Positions 26,227 to 34,514 of a DNA stretch of 64,000 nt are shown here, in pieces. A program made the position numbers and the translations under genes. Numbering within the stretch: position 1 is the first letter of the stretch; every line of letters starts with the position of its first letter. The notes beneath the pieces were generated by a model. It was given only the letters and a program-made list of their open reading frames with translations. It did no database searches and was not told the DNA's origin. The DNA comes from Cypionkella psychrotolerans (lineage in GTDB: Bacteria > Pseudomonadota > Alphaproteobacteria > Rhodobacterales > Rhodobacteraceae), in NCBI RefSeq assembly GCF_001294535.1, contig NZ_LGIC01000013.1, forward strand, positions 29,788-93,787, written 5' to 3'.

Positions 26227-26752
26227 GTGTTGGAAGCGACGGAGCTGCTCCTGCGCAGTGCGCTCAAAGCCCGTATCCCCCGCGCCGATCTGGCGGGCTT
26301 TGCTGTTGAGGGCGACGATCTGGTGGTGCTGACGCCTGCGGGCGCGTTGCGGGTTTCTTTGGGTGCCGCGCAGGCAGCACTTTGGCTGAAGACGCTGCAA
26401 AAGCCCGCCCCTAGTCTTGCCGCCAAGCTGGGGATCAGCCCGCAAAACCCGGCCTTTGTGATCGGCAATCTCAGCGATGCGGCGCTGATTGCCGCCTTGC
26501 AAGGCTGCACTTTGGGTGATGCGGCGCTGTTCGTCGCTGAATTGCCGGATCAGGCAGCGTTTGAGGTCGCCTTGGCGGTGATCCTCCCGCAGCCGCAGGC
26601 ACGGTTCTGGGGGGGGGACGCGGAAAGGCACGACGCGGGGGTTTTCCGAGGCAGATTTGCGCGCGCAGATGCGGGGTGCCGCGTTCATCGACAGCAAATC
26701 CTGTGCGGTCTCGGCGCTGCACACTACCACCGGCTACGCTCGGGTGCGCTGA
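26227..26752 (+). pseudogene. Unknown protein gene, frameshifted at a nine-G tract
   Basis: The frame from GTG 26227 encodes a protein-like sequence (ELLLRSALKARIPRADLAGF ... LAVILPQPQARFWGG) up to a run of nine G at 26609-26617. Past it, the original frame degenerates, while the frame with one G removed continues in good codon usage (GFSEADLRAQMRGAAFIDSK then ALHTTTGYARVR) to a TGA at 26750-26752. Deleting one G would give a continuous ~175-residue protein. I do not recognise the family. The exact start is uncertain. It could be a true pseudogene, a contingency switch or an assembly error. Confidence 0.6.
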
Positions 26753-26851
26753 TGGCCGATCTGCCACAGCCCAGCCGTGGCTTTTTATCTTGAACGGCGG
26801 GCGCGGGATGGGCATATGGTGGATAACTTTCCATGACCCAGAGGGCCAGCC

Positions 26852-27166
26852 ATGACCACATTTGACGACCGCGAACACGCTTTTGAATCCAAATATGCCC
26901 ACGATGCCGAAATGCAGTTCCGTGCTGAGGCGCGGCGCAACAAGCTGACCGGTCTGTGGGCGGCGGGATTGCTGGGCAAATCCGGCGATGAGGCGGCAGA
27001 ATATGCGATGTCGGTTGTGCATGCTGATTTCGAAGAAGCCGGCATTGAAGATGTGGTGCGCAAGGTCGCGGGCGATCTGGGCAGCTTGTCGAGCGCCGAT
27101 GCCGTGCGCGCCAAGATGGCCGAACTGCTGCCGGTGGCCAAAGCCGAGCTGATGAACGAGTTTTAA
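26852..27166 (+). CDS. F1-ATPase inhibitor zeta subunit (DUF1476 family)
   Basis: 104-residue helical protein (MTTFDDREHAFESKYAHDAE ... GLWAAGLLG ... AKAELMNEF). The family is DUF1476, shown in Paracoccus denitrificans to be the zeta subunit that inhibits F1Fo-ATP synthase by its N-terminal segment. AGAGGG precedes the start. It stands alone, followed by a terminator, away from the atp operons, as usual in alphaproteobacteria. Confidence 0.9.
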   Translation: MTTFDDREHAFESKYAHDAEMQFRAEARRNKLTGLWAAGLLGKSGDEAAEYAMSVVHADFEEAGIEDVVRKVAGDLGSLSSADAVRAKMAELLPVAKAELMNEF

Positions 27167-27193
27167 GCCCACCTGCGACAGCAGCATTTCAAG

Positions 27194-27226
27194 AGGCCGC
27201 CGCCGGGTTTGGTGCGCGGCCTTTTT
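27194..27226 (+). terminator. Terminator after the ATPase zeta gene
   Basis: AGGCCGC ... GCGGCCT stem with a 15-base loop and a run of five T, about 28 bases after the stop. Confidence 0.75.
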
Positions 27227-27382
27227 GCTGCGGCGTTTACGGATGCGGCTGGCTTTGCGGCACATCATGTGCTGCGGCGCATAGTGTTATGAGGAATATA
27301 GATTTGCCTCGCTCCGCCGCGCATGGCAAACACAGGGTCAACGTGAAACATAGGTTCGCTCTGAACCAGACGAGGTCTGCCG

Positions 27383-28399
27383 ATGTCCCAAGATGCGCTT
27401 TCGAAACTGCTCGCCAGCCGCGATTGGCTGATGGCCGACGGGGCCACCGGCACCAATTTGTTCAACATGGGTTTGGAATCAGGCGAGCCGCCAGAGTTTT
27501 GGAACACCGACAAGCCCGACAATATCCGCACTCTGTATCGCAATGCGGTGAATGCCGGATCGGATATTTTCCTGACCAACACCTTTGGTGGCAATGCCAG
27601 CCGTTTGAAACTGCACGCAGCCCAAGGCCGGGTGCGTGAGTTGAACCGGGTGGGTGCTGCTTTGGGGCGCGAGATTGCCGACGCCTCGGGGCGTGTGGTG
27701 GTGGTTGCGGGCTCGGTCGGGCCGACGGGGGAGATTTTTGAGCCGATGGGCACGCTGACACATCGCGTCGCGGTCGAGATGTTCCATGAGCAAGCCGAGG
27801 GCTTGAAAGAAGGCGGCGCGGATGTGCTGTGGGTGGAAACCATGTCGGCACCCGAGGAATATGCGGCGGCTGCAGAGGCTGCAGCTTTGGCGGGCATGCC
27901 ATGGTGCGGCACGATGAGTTTCGATACCGCAGGGCGCACGATGATGGGGATGACCTCGTCCGCGATGGCCGAGATGGTGGAAAAGCTGGCCAATCCGCCG
28001 ATTGCGTTTGGCGCGAATTGCGGTGTCGGGGCCTCGGATCTGATGCGGACTGTGCTCGGGTTTGCGGCTGTTGGCTCGGCGCGGCCGCTGATTGCCAAGG
28101 GCAATGCCGGGATTCCGAAATATCATGATGGCCATATCCATTACGATGGCACGCCGGAGTTGATGGGGGAATATGCGGTGCTGGCGCGCGATGCCGGGGT
28201 GCGGATCATCGGCGGTTGCTGCGGGACGATGCCGGAGCATTTGGCGGCGATGCGCAAGGCGTTGGAGAACACGCCGAAGGGTCCGCTGCCGACGCAAGAG
28301 GATATCACCGCCAAGCTGGGGGCGTTTTCTTCGTCCTCAGACGGCACCGGGGATACGTCGGCCGATCCGAAACGTGAGCGGCGCAATCGGCGCGGGTGA
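27383..28399 (+). CDS. bmt: Betaine/methyl-homocysteine S-methyltransferase (MetH homocysteine-binding domain type)
   Basis: 338 residues. It makes methionine by methylating homocysteine. DGATGTNLFNMGL opens the barrel; zinc cysteines are in FGANCGVGASD and IGGCCGTMPEH. Annotated relatives are called betaine-homocysteine methyltransferase. In roseobacters (Phaeobacter) the same kind of protein has been reported as the homocysteine-binding part of a three-piece B12-dependent methionine synthase. The corrinoid protein gene 1.3 kb downstream fits that second role. The C-terminal ~40 residues are charged and low-complexity. Confidence 0.88.
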   Translation: MSQDALSKLLASRDWLMADGATGTNLFNMGLESGEPPEFWNTDKPDNIRTLYRNAVNAGSDIFLTNTFGGNASRLKLHAAQGRVRELNRVGAALGREIADASGRVVVVAGSVGPTGEIFEPMGTLTHRVAVEMFHEQAEGLKEGGADVLWVETMSAPEEYAAAAEAAALAGMPWCGTMSFDTAGRTMMGMTSSAMAEMVEKLANPPIAFGANCGVGASDLMRTVLGFAAVGSARPLIAKGNAGIPKYHDGHIHYDGTPELMGEYAVLARDAGVRIIGGCCGTMPEHLAAMRKALENTPKGPLPTQEDITAKLGAFSSSSDGTGDTSADPKRERRNRRG

Positions 28400-28430
28400 T
28401 GTGAAGCGGGGCGCTTGGCCCAAGTGCTAC

Positions 28431-28484
28431 GGAATTTGAGAAATTCTGGCACGATTTCCGTTTCGGAAATCGGTTGCGCCGGGG
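28431..28484. repeat. Paired-hairpin repeat between convergent genes
   Basis: GAATTT-GAG-AAATTC (28432-28446) then CGATTTCCG-TTT-CGGAAATCG (28452-28472) then GTTGCGCCGGGG. The layout and flanks (GGCACGATTT ... AAATCGGTTGCGC) match 1004-1057. It probably serves as a two-way terminator. Confidence 0.7.
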
Positions 28485-28491
28485 CTGGCCG

Positions 28492-29577
28492 TCAGAACAG
28501 GCTGAGCTGATCGCCCGCCCGTGCCGGGGCTGCAAAGAGATCGCAGCGCATCGGCGGCAGCTTTACCGACAGACCCAACCGATCCACCGCCACCCGGAAC
28601 CGCCGCGCCATCAGATCTGCCCACGGCCCCTCTCCCCGCATCCGTTTGCCAAAGGCCGGGTCGTACTCCATCCCGCCATGCAATTCGCGCACCCGTGCCA
28701 TCACCTTGGCGGCGCGGTCGGGGGCGTGTTCGGCCAGCCAATCTTGGAACAATTGCGACACCTCACGCGGCAGGCGCAGCGAGATGTAACTCGCCGCCGT
28801 CGCCCCGGCATCGCGGCAGGCGGTCAGGATCGGTTCCAATTCATGATCGGTCAGGCCGGGGATCATTGGCGAAACCATCGCCCGCACCGGAATCCCCGCC
28901 TGCGCCAAGCGAGAGATCGTCAGCAGACGCCGCTTGGGTGCCGCCGCCCGAGGTTCCATCTTGCGCGCGAGGTCTGTATCCAGCGTGGTCACCGAAACCC
29001 CGACGCGGCACAGGCCCTGCCCTGCCATCTCGGACAAAAGATCAATGTCGCGCTCGATCAAAGTGCCTTTTGTGGTGATTGCCAGTGGATGCTTGAACGC
29101 GCGCAGCACTTCAAGCACTTCGCGCATCACGCCATATTCGGTCTCGATGGGTTGATAAGGGTCGGTATTGGTGCCCAGAGCCATCACCGCGACCTTATAG
29201 GATTTCGCCCGCAGCTCTTTTTCCAACACCGCGCCAATCCCCGGACGGGCGATCAGTTTGGTTTCAAAATCCAACCCCGGCGACAGGTTCAAAAACGCGT
29301 GGCTCGGGCGCGCAAAGCAATAGATGCAGCCATGTTCGCAGCCGCGATAAGGGTTGATCGCGCGGTCAAACGGCAAGTCGGGCGAGGTGTTGTAGCTGAC
29401 AGCCGAACGCGGCACGTCCAGCCGGACCTCGGTGCGCAACACCCGTTCCTCAGGCGGCTCCCAGCCATCCTCAAACGCCAGCCGCGCGGCACCTTCAAAC
29501 CGCCCCACCACATTGCCCAATGCGCCGCGCCCGCGCGGGCGCACCCCCGGCATGATTGTGCTCTCTGACTTATCCAT
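28492..29577 (-). CDS. Radical SAM protein, PA0069 family
   Basis: 361 residues. The [4Fe-4S] radical-SAM cluster motif is in NPYRGCEHGCIYCFARPSH (CxxxCxxC). PA0069-family proteins resemble spore photoproduct lyase, but their function is unknown. It lies on the opposite strand inside a methyl-transfer gene group, convergent with bmt and divergent from the corrinoid protein gene, so it is probably independent. Confidence 0.87.
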   Translation of the reverse strand: MDKSESTIMPGVRPRGRGALGNVVGRFEGAARLAFEDGWEPPEERVLRTEVRLDVPRSAVSYNTSPDLPFDRAINPYRGCEHGCIYCFARPSHAFLNLSPGLDFETKLIARPGIGAVLEKELRAKSYKVAVMALGTNTDPYQPIETEYGVMREVLEVLRAFKHPLAITTKGTLIERDIDLLSEMAGQGLCRVGVSVTTLDTDLARKMEPRAAAPKRRLLTISRLAQAGIPVRAMVSPMIPGLTDHELEPILTACRDAGATAASYISLRLPREVSQLFQDWLAEHAPDRAAKVMARVRELHGGMEYDPAFGKRMRGEGPWADLMARRFRVAVDRLGLSVKLPPMRCDLFAAPARAGDQLSLF

Positions 29578-29730
29578 CCCGCCAAACTAGAACATATCAA
29601 GAACAATCCCAAGCGATTTCTGCATTTCCTGCCCTACAAAGTCGGCTTTCTGTTGGCGCATGTCGCTATTCGAACAGTGTCTGGCGGGCTTTGGCCCCAT
29701 CACACTGACAACCGCCCAAGGAGTTCCCAG

Positions 29731-30426
29731 ATGGCCGACGACGAAATCATCCTTGCTGATCTTTCCGATGACGAACTGGTTATGCAAATGCATGACGACC
29801 TCTACGATGGTCTGAAGGAAGAGATCGAAGAAGGCGTTAACATTCTGATCAGCCGTGGCTGGACGCCCTATGACACGCTGACCAAAGCTTTGGTTGCGGG
29901 CATGACCATCGTGGGCGCTGACTTCCGCGACGGCATCCTGTTCGTGCCAGAAGTGCTGCTGGCGGCCAATGCGATGAAGGGTGGCATGTTCATCCTCAAG
30001 CCGCTGCTGATCGCCACCGGCGCGCCGCGGATGGGCAAAATGGTGATCGGCACCGTCAAAGGCGATATCCACGACATCGGCAAGAACCTTGTCGGTATGA
30101 TGATGGAAGGTGCGGGCTTTGAGGTGCGCGATCTTGGCATCAACAACTCGGTTGAGAAATATCTCGCCGCTTTGGAAGAAGAAAAGCCCGATATCCTTGG
30201 CATGTCGGCGCTGCTGACCACCACGATGCCCTATATGAAAGTCGTGATCGACACGATGAAAGAGAAGGGCATGCGCGAGGACTATATCGTTCTCGTCGGC
30301 GGTGCGCCGCTGAACGAAGAATTCGGCAAGGCGATTGGCGCGGATGCCTATTGCCGCGACGCCGCCGTGGCTGTGGAAACCGCCAAGGCCTTGGTTTTGC
30401 GCAAGCACAACCAGTTGACCGCTTAA
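29731..30426 (+). CDS. Corrinoid (B12-binding) protein
   Basis: 231 residues: a helical cap domain (1-90) and a Rossmann-like cobalamin domain with the DxHxxG motif in TVKGDIHDIGKNLVG (His114 is the lower axial ligand to cobalt), plus GMSALLTTTMPYM and VGGAPLNEEF. It carries methyl groups between a donor methyltransferase and an acceptor such as homocysteine. AAGGAG sets the start at 29731. A strong terminator follows. Likely the B12 module of a split methionine synthase, with bmt as partner; the methyl-folate module is not in the window. Confidence 0.9.
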   Translation: MADDEIILADLSDDELVMQMHDDLYDGLKEEIEEGVNILISRGWTPYDTLTKALVAGMTIVGADFRDGILFVPEVLLAANAMKGGMFILKPLLIATGAPRMGKMVIGTVKGDIHDIGKNLVGMMMEGAGFEVRDLGINNSVEKYLAALEEEKPDILGMSALLTTTMPYMKVVIDTMKEKGMREDYIVLVGGAPLNEEFGKAIGADAYCRDAAVAVETAKALVLRKHNQLTA

Positions 30427-30450
30427 ATCAGCCGAGACGCTGGTTCTTTA

Positions 30451-30478
30451 GCCTCGGGGTCTTGCCCCGAGGCTTTTT
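30451..30478 (+). terminator. Intrinsic terminator after the corrinoid gene
   Basis: GCCTCGGGG-TCTTG-CCCCGAGGC followed by TTTTT; 25 bases after the stop codon. Confidence 0.9.
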
Positions 30479-30514
30479 AATTGCCACGTTAAGAGGACAA
30501 TAAGGAGGATGCCA

Positions 30515-30670
30515 ATGCCGCTCCCAACCTTTCTGGCCCTGATTTTCGGGGTAATTCTTGCTGCCGGAGCTTCAATTGCCGTGATTCAGGTTACGGGCTT
30601 GTCGTTTGTCTGGCTCGGGCTGTTGGCCCTGTGCCTCGCGTTGTTCGTCCGTACCCTGCGATGGCACTGA
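30515..30670 (+). CDS. Small membrane protein, 51 residues
   Basis: ATG at 30515 with a strong AAGGAGG six bases before it; the stop TGA is at 30668-30670. The product begins MPLPTFLALIFGVILAAGAS and ends ALFVRTLRWH. It has two hydrophobic helices separated by a short polar turn (QVTG). The end overlaps the start of the DUF1638 gene by ten bases, so the two are likely coupled. Function unknown. Confidence 0.7.
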   Translation: MPLPTFLALIFGVILAAGASIAVIQVTGLSFVWLGLLALCLALFVRTLRWH

Positions 30671-31302
30671 TCAGCGATGATCTGCTGACCGCTGAGGGTC
30701 TGGCACCTGCGCATCTGGGCCGGGTGTTGCTGATCGCTTGCGGCGCTTTGGCGCATGAGGTGCTGGCACTGAAGCGCGTGAATGGTTGGGATCATCTCGA
30801 TCTGCAATGCCTGCCTGCCAATCTGCATCTCTATCCCGACCGGATCACGGAGGCGGTGACGCGCGCGGTGGAAGCGCAGCGAGGAGCATATGACAGCATG
30901 TTCGTGCTCTATGCCGATTGCGGTACCGGCGGGCTGTTGTTGGCGCGCTGTCAGGAATTGGGCGTTGAGATGATTGAGGGCCCGCATTGCTATTCGTTCT
31001 TTGAAGGCAATGCGGTGTTTGCCGCCCATCCCGATGAGTTCACCGCGTTTTATCTCACCGATTTTCTGGTGCGGCAGTTTGATGCTTTTGTCTGGCGGCC
31101 GATGGGCCTCGATCGCCACCCGCAACTGCGCGATATGTATTTCGGCAATTACACCAAGCTGGTCTATCAGGCGCAGACCAATGATCCAGCGCTGGATGCC
31201 AAGGCCGAAGACTGCGCCCGACGGCTGGGGCTGGCCTACGAGCGGCGGTTCACTGGCTATGGCGATCTGGCGGTGGTGATGGCGCAGGCGGCGGCGACAT
31301 AA
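30661..31302 (+). CDS. DUF1638 domain protein
   Basis: 213 residues (MALISDDLLTAEGLAPAHLG). The cysteine-bearing segment FVLYADCGTGGLLLARC and IEGPHCYSFFEG are the family's conserved blocks. DUF1638 proteins are often found beside corrinoid proteins and B12-dependent methyltransferases; their role is unknown. It starts inside the end of the small membrane protein gene, without its own clear ribosome site. Confidence 0.85.
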   Translation: MALISDDLLTAEGLAPAHLGRVLLIACGALAHEVLALKRVNGWDHLDLQCLPANLHLYPDRITEAVTRAVEAQRGAYDSMFVLYADCGTGGLLLARCQELGVEMIEGPHCYSFFEGNAVFAAHPDEFTAFYLTDFLVRQFDAFVWRPMGLDRHPQLRDMYFGNYTKLVYQAQTNDPALDAKAEDCARRLGLAYERRFTGYGDLAVVMAQAAAT

Positions 31303-31393
31303 ATCCGCCGAAGCCTTGACTGTGCGACGCAAATTCCGCGCGGGTTTTGGTGTGTCGATTGGCAATGCCGCGCGCAGGGTCTATTGTGTCGTC

Positions 31394-31456
31394 ATGAGCA
31401 AAATCGCCGTCACCCTGTTTGCAAACCACCCACGCCCGATGTCGGTCTTGGCATGA
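31394..31456 (+). CDS. Possible 20-residue leader peptide coupled to the next gene
   Basis: ATG at 31394 encodes MSKIAVTLFANHPRPMSVLA. Its TGA overlaps the next ATG (ATGA at 31453-31456). No ribosome site is clear. It may be a coupling leader or chance. Confidence 0.25.
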   Translation: MSKIAVTLFANHPRPMSVLA

Positions 31457-31833
31457 GTCTTGAAGATTTTCCGCGCCGCTTTGCGCAGGCCTTCACCGCG
31501 CAAGATGCCGCTGGTCTTGCCGCGCTGATTGCGCCTGATGGCACGCTACAAAGCCTGACCGGGCTTTGGGCGGAATCACCAGAAGAAATCGAAAGCGCCT
31601 TTGCGGCAGAAGCGGCGGGAATTTTTGCCCGCGCGCGTCTGGTCACCGGCAAGGCACAGATCCGGGCGTTGGGACCGCATAATGCCTTATTGCGCCAGCG
31701 CTACACCGTGTCGGGGGCACGGGATCAATCCGGTGCCGATCTGCCGCGCTTTGGCGCGATGTTGGTGGCGGTGTTGGAGGTCGGCCCTGCGGATTGGCTG
31801 GCGTTGAACCTCAGCTTTACCGCCCTGCCCTAA
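31453..31833 (+). CDS. NTF2/SnoaL-like protein
   Basis: 126 residues (MSLEDFPRRFAQAFTAQDAA ...). The alpha-helix then curved-sheet pattern and IAPDGTLQSLTGLW suit the NTF2-like/ketosteroid isomerase fold used for small-molecule binding or isomerisation. No catalytic role can be assigned. A longer frame from 31384 exists but the extra residues look non-native. Confidence 0.7.
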   Translation: MSLEDFPRRFAQAFTAQDAAGLAALIAPDGTLQSLTGLWAESPEEIESAFAAEAAGIFARARLVTGKAQIRALGPHNALLRQRYTVSGARDQSGADLPRFGAMLVAVLEVGPADWLALNLSFTALP

Positions 31834-31845
31834 GCCAGCCCAAGC

Positions 31846-33483
31846 TTATGCCAACAAAGCCCGCGCCGCCTCGCGCGCGGCTTCGGTGACCCGGTCGCCG
31901 GCCAACATGCGGGCGATTTCCTCGATGCGGGCCTCGGCTCCCAAAGCCAACACGGTGGACAGGGTCTGGCCTTTGCTGACACGTTTTTCCACCCGCCAGT
32001 GATGGCCGCCCAAGGCCGCGACCTGCGGGCTGTGGGTGACTACCAGAACTTGCGCAGAGCTGGCGAGGGCTTTCAGGCGACGTCCGACGGCATCTGCAGT
32101 GGCCCCGCCCACCCCCCGATCAATCTCATCGAAGATCATCGTCAGTCCGGGGGTGTTGGCGGTCAGGCACACTTTCAGCGCCAGCAAGAAGCGCGACAAC
32201 TCACCGCCCGAGGCGATCTTGTTCAGCGCCCCAGACGGTGCTCCGGGGTTAGTGGCGACGGTAAATTGTACCGCATCGGTGCCATCGGGGCCAGGATCAC
32301 CCGCAGAGATTTCGGTGGTGAACACCGCGCGTTCCATTTTCAGCGGCGCGAGTTCGGCGGCCATAGCTTTGTCGAGACGCGCAGCGGCGGTTTTGCGGGC
32401 TTTTGACAGCGCCATCGCTTCGCGCTGATAGGCGAGTTCCGCCTCAGCCAGCGCCTTTTCCAGCTTGGCAAGACCCGCAGCTCCACCGTCAATCGCCGCC
32501 AGTCGCGCGCGGGCGTTTTCGGCGAAATTGCCAAGATCATCCGCCAGCACACCATGCTTGCGGGCCAAAGCGCGGATGGCAAACAAGCGTTCTTCCAAGT
32601 TCTCCAGATCGCCGGGGCGGAAATCTAATCCGCGCAGGCAAGACTCAATCCCGTCTTGCGCCTCGCCCAATTCCACCAAGGCGCGGCCCAAGGCAGTCAG
32701 CGCAGTATCAAGGCGGCCTTCGGCCTTGTCAGCCGCCGCCTCCAGCCAGCGCAGCGCGTCGCTGATGGCATTCTCGGCCCCTTCGCTCAGCGCCGAATGG
32801 GCGCGCTGCACGTCGGTGCGAATACGCTCGGCCCCCTGCATGGCGCGGCGGCGGGTGTCCAAGCTGGCCTCCTCGCCCGGTTCGGGGTTCAGCTTATCAA
32901 GTTCGGCGACGGCATGACGCAGGAAGTCTTCTTCGACCTGCGCGCGCTCCAGTGCCGCGCGGGCCACTGCCAAAGCGTCACGCGCCTGTGCTTGCGCCCG
33001 CCATGCGCTGCGCGCGGCGGCGGTATCGAGGCCTGCAAAGCTGTCCAAAAGGTTGCGGTGGCCGCGTGGGTTCAGCAATCCCCGGTCGTCATTCTGGCCA
33101 TGCAGTTCGACCAGAGTATCCGACAAATCGCGCAGCACATCGCCCGACACCCGGCGGTCGTTGACGAAGGCGGTTTTGCGGCCATCGGCGGTGTTGACGC
33201 GGCGCAGGATCAATTCATCGGGGTCATCGAAGCCTGCCTCAGTCAGCACCGCGCGGGCAGCATGACCGGGGGGAAGATCAAACTCCGCCACCACTTCGCC
33301 CTGTGCTGCCCCTGCCCGCACAAGTTCAGCCCGACCGCGCCAACCCAACACAAAGCCCAAAGCATCGAGCAAAATCGACTTGCCCGCCCCGGTTTCCCCG
33401 GTCAGCACGTTCAGGCCCGGAGCAAACTCCAAGGTCAGCCGATCAATGATCAGCACATCGCGGATATCAAGGCTGCGCAGCAT
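31846..33483 (-). CDS. recN: DNA repair protein RecN
   Basis: 545-residue SMC-like ATPase for double-strand break repair. Walker A GETGAGKSILLDALGFVLG is near the N-terminus. A long coiled-coil middle (residues ~150-370) follows, then the ABC signature (KIASGGELSRFLLALK) and Walker B (LTMIFDEIDRGVGG) near the C-terminus. It sits downstream of bamD on the same strand, 50 bases apart, as in other Rhodobacteraceae. Confidence 0.95.
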   Translation of the reverse strand: MLRSLDIRDVLIIDRLTLEFAPGLNVLTGETGAGKSILLDALGFVLGWRGRAELVRAGAAQGEVVAEFDLPPGHAARAVLTEAGFDDPDELILRRVNTADGRKTAFVNDRRVSGDVLRDLSDTLVELHGQNDDRGLLNPRGHRNLLDSFAGLDTAAARSAWRAQAQARDALAVARAALERAQVEEDFLRHAVAELDKLNPEPGEEASLDTRRRAMQGAERIRTDVQRAHSALSEGAENAISDALRWLEAAADKAEGRLDTALTALGRALVELGEAQDGIESCLRGLDFRPGDLENLEERLFAIRALARKHGVLADDLGNFAENARARLAAIDGGAAGLAKLEKALAEAELAYQREAMALSKARKTAAARLDKAMAAELAPLKMERAVFTTEISAGDPGPDGTDAVQFTVATNPGAPSGALNKIASGGELSRFLLALKVCLTANTPGLTMIFDEIDRGVGGATADAVGRRLKALASSAQVLVVTHSPQVAALGGHHWRVEKRVSKGQTLSTVLALGAEARIEEIARMLAGDRVTEAAREAARALLA

Positions 33484-33533
33484 CCCCTACCCTTTGCAGA
33501 CCAATCGGGCGCCTGCGCCGCAGCGCAGGGGTA

Positions 33534-34388
33534 TCACAACCATTCACCCTTGATCGTCTGCCGGTAAATTTGTGACAGCCAGCTGGTGCCTTTGGCTTCC
33601 GGCGACAGACCTTGCTTTTTGAGCAGGTTGAAGGCGTCTTGGTAGAACGGCGAGGATTGGTAGTTATAGCCCAAGATCGCGCCTGCGGTCTGCGCCTCAT
33701 CGGTCAGACCCAGCGCAAGGTAAGCCTCAACCAGCCGCTCCAACGCCTCAGCGGTGTGGGTGGTGGTCTGGAAATCCTGCACCACCGAGCGGAAACGGTT
33801 GATCGCGGCCGTGTAGTTGCCGCGCTTCAGGTAATAGCGCCCGATCTCCATATCCTTCGCGGCCAAGTGATCGAAGGCCAGATCAAACTTCAGCGTGGCC
33901 GATTTGGCATATTCACTGTCGGGATATTCCTCAATCACCACGCGCAGGGCTTGCAACGCCTGATAGGTCAGGCCCTGATCGCGGCCAACCTCGTCGATCT
34001 GGTCGTAATAGGACAAGGCCAGCAGGTAGGATGCATAGGCCGCGTCCTCATCGCCGGGGTAGAAATCGAGATAGCGCTGCGCGGCAATGCGGGCTTCTTC
34101 GTATTTCTTGTTCTTGTGCTGGGTGAACGCCTGCATGATCAGCGCACGTTTGGCCCATTCGGAATAGGGATAAAGCCGCTCTACCGCTTCAAAATCCGCC
34201 AAGGCATCTTCGTTCTTGCCCCGGCGCACTTCCAGCGCCAGCTCTCCGCGTTTGTAAAGCTGTTCAGCCGTCAGGCTGTCTAACGCCGCAGTATCATTCT
34301 GCTTTTTCTGTGAACAGGCGGCCAAAAAGGCCACAAGCACCACCATACCCAGCATCCGCAAGGCTTTGCCCGACTGTCCGCCTGCCAT
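33534..34388 (-). CDS. bamD: Outer membrane assembly lipoprotein BamD
   Basis: 284-residue lipoprotein of the BAM complex that inserts outer-membrane proteins. Lipobox FLAAC at residues ~21-25, then tetratricopeptide-like repeats (AEQLYKRGELALEVRRG, ADFEAVERLYPYSEWAKRA, VVIEEYPDSEYAKSA). Last-but-one gene of the lpxC-bamD-recN run. Confidence 0.95.
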   Translation of the reverse strand: MAGGQSGKALRMLGMVVLVAFLAACSQKKQNDTAALDSLTAEQLYKRGELALEVRRGKNEDALADFEAVERLYPYSEWAKRALIMQAFTQHKNKKYEEARIAAQRYLDFYPGDEDAAYASYLLALSYYDQIDEVGRDQGLTYQALQALRVVIEEYPDSEYAKSATLKFDLAFDHLAAKDMEIGRYYLKRGNYTAAINRFRSVVQDFQTTTHTAEALERLVEAYLALGLTDEAQTAGAILGYNYQSSPFYQDAFNLLKKQGLSPEAKGTSWLSQIYRQTIKGEWL

Positions 34389-34514
34389 CTTCCGCCTACC
34401 CCAATAACCCGCGCCGAGGGCCCCAAAGATGGGGCCGCGTTCACCGCGCTTTCGCCCCTCGTAGCACAGAAAAATCGCAGGCGCAAAACGGCTTTCACGC
34501 TTTGCCGAATGGTT

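Noticed and set aside
27227..27382. Possible SAM-type riboswitch before bmt
   Set aside because: Only a small hairpin (GGTTC-GCTCT-GAACC at 27353-27367) is present; I could not fit a SAM-II or SAM/SAH consensus.
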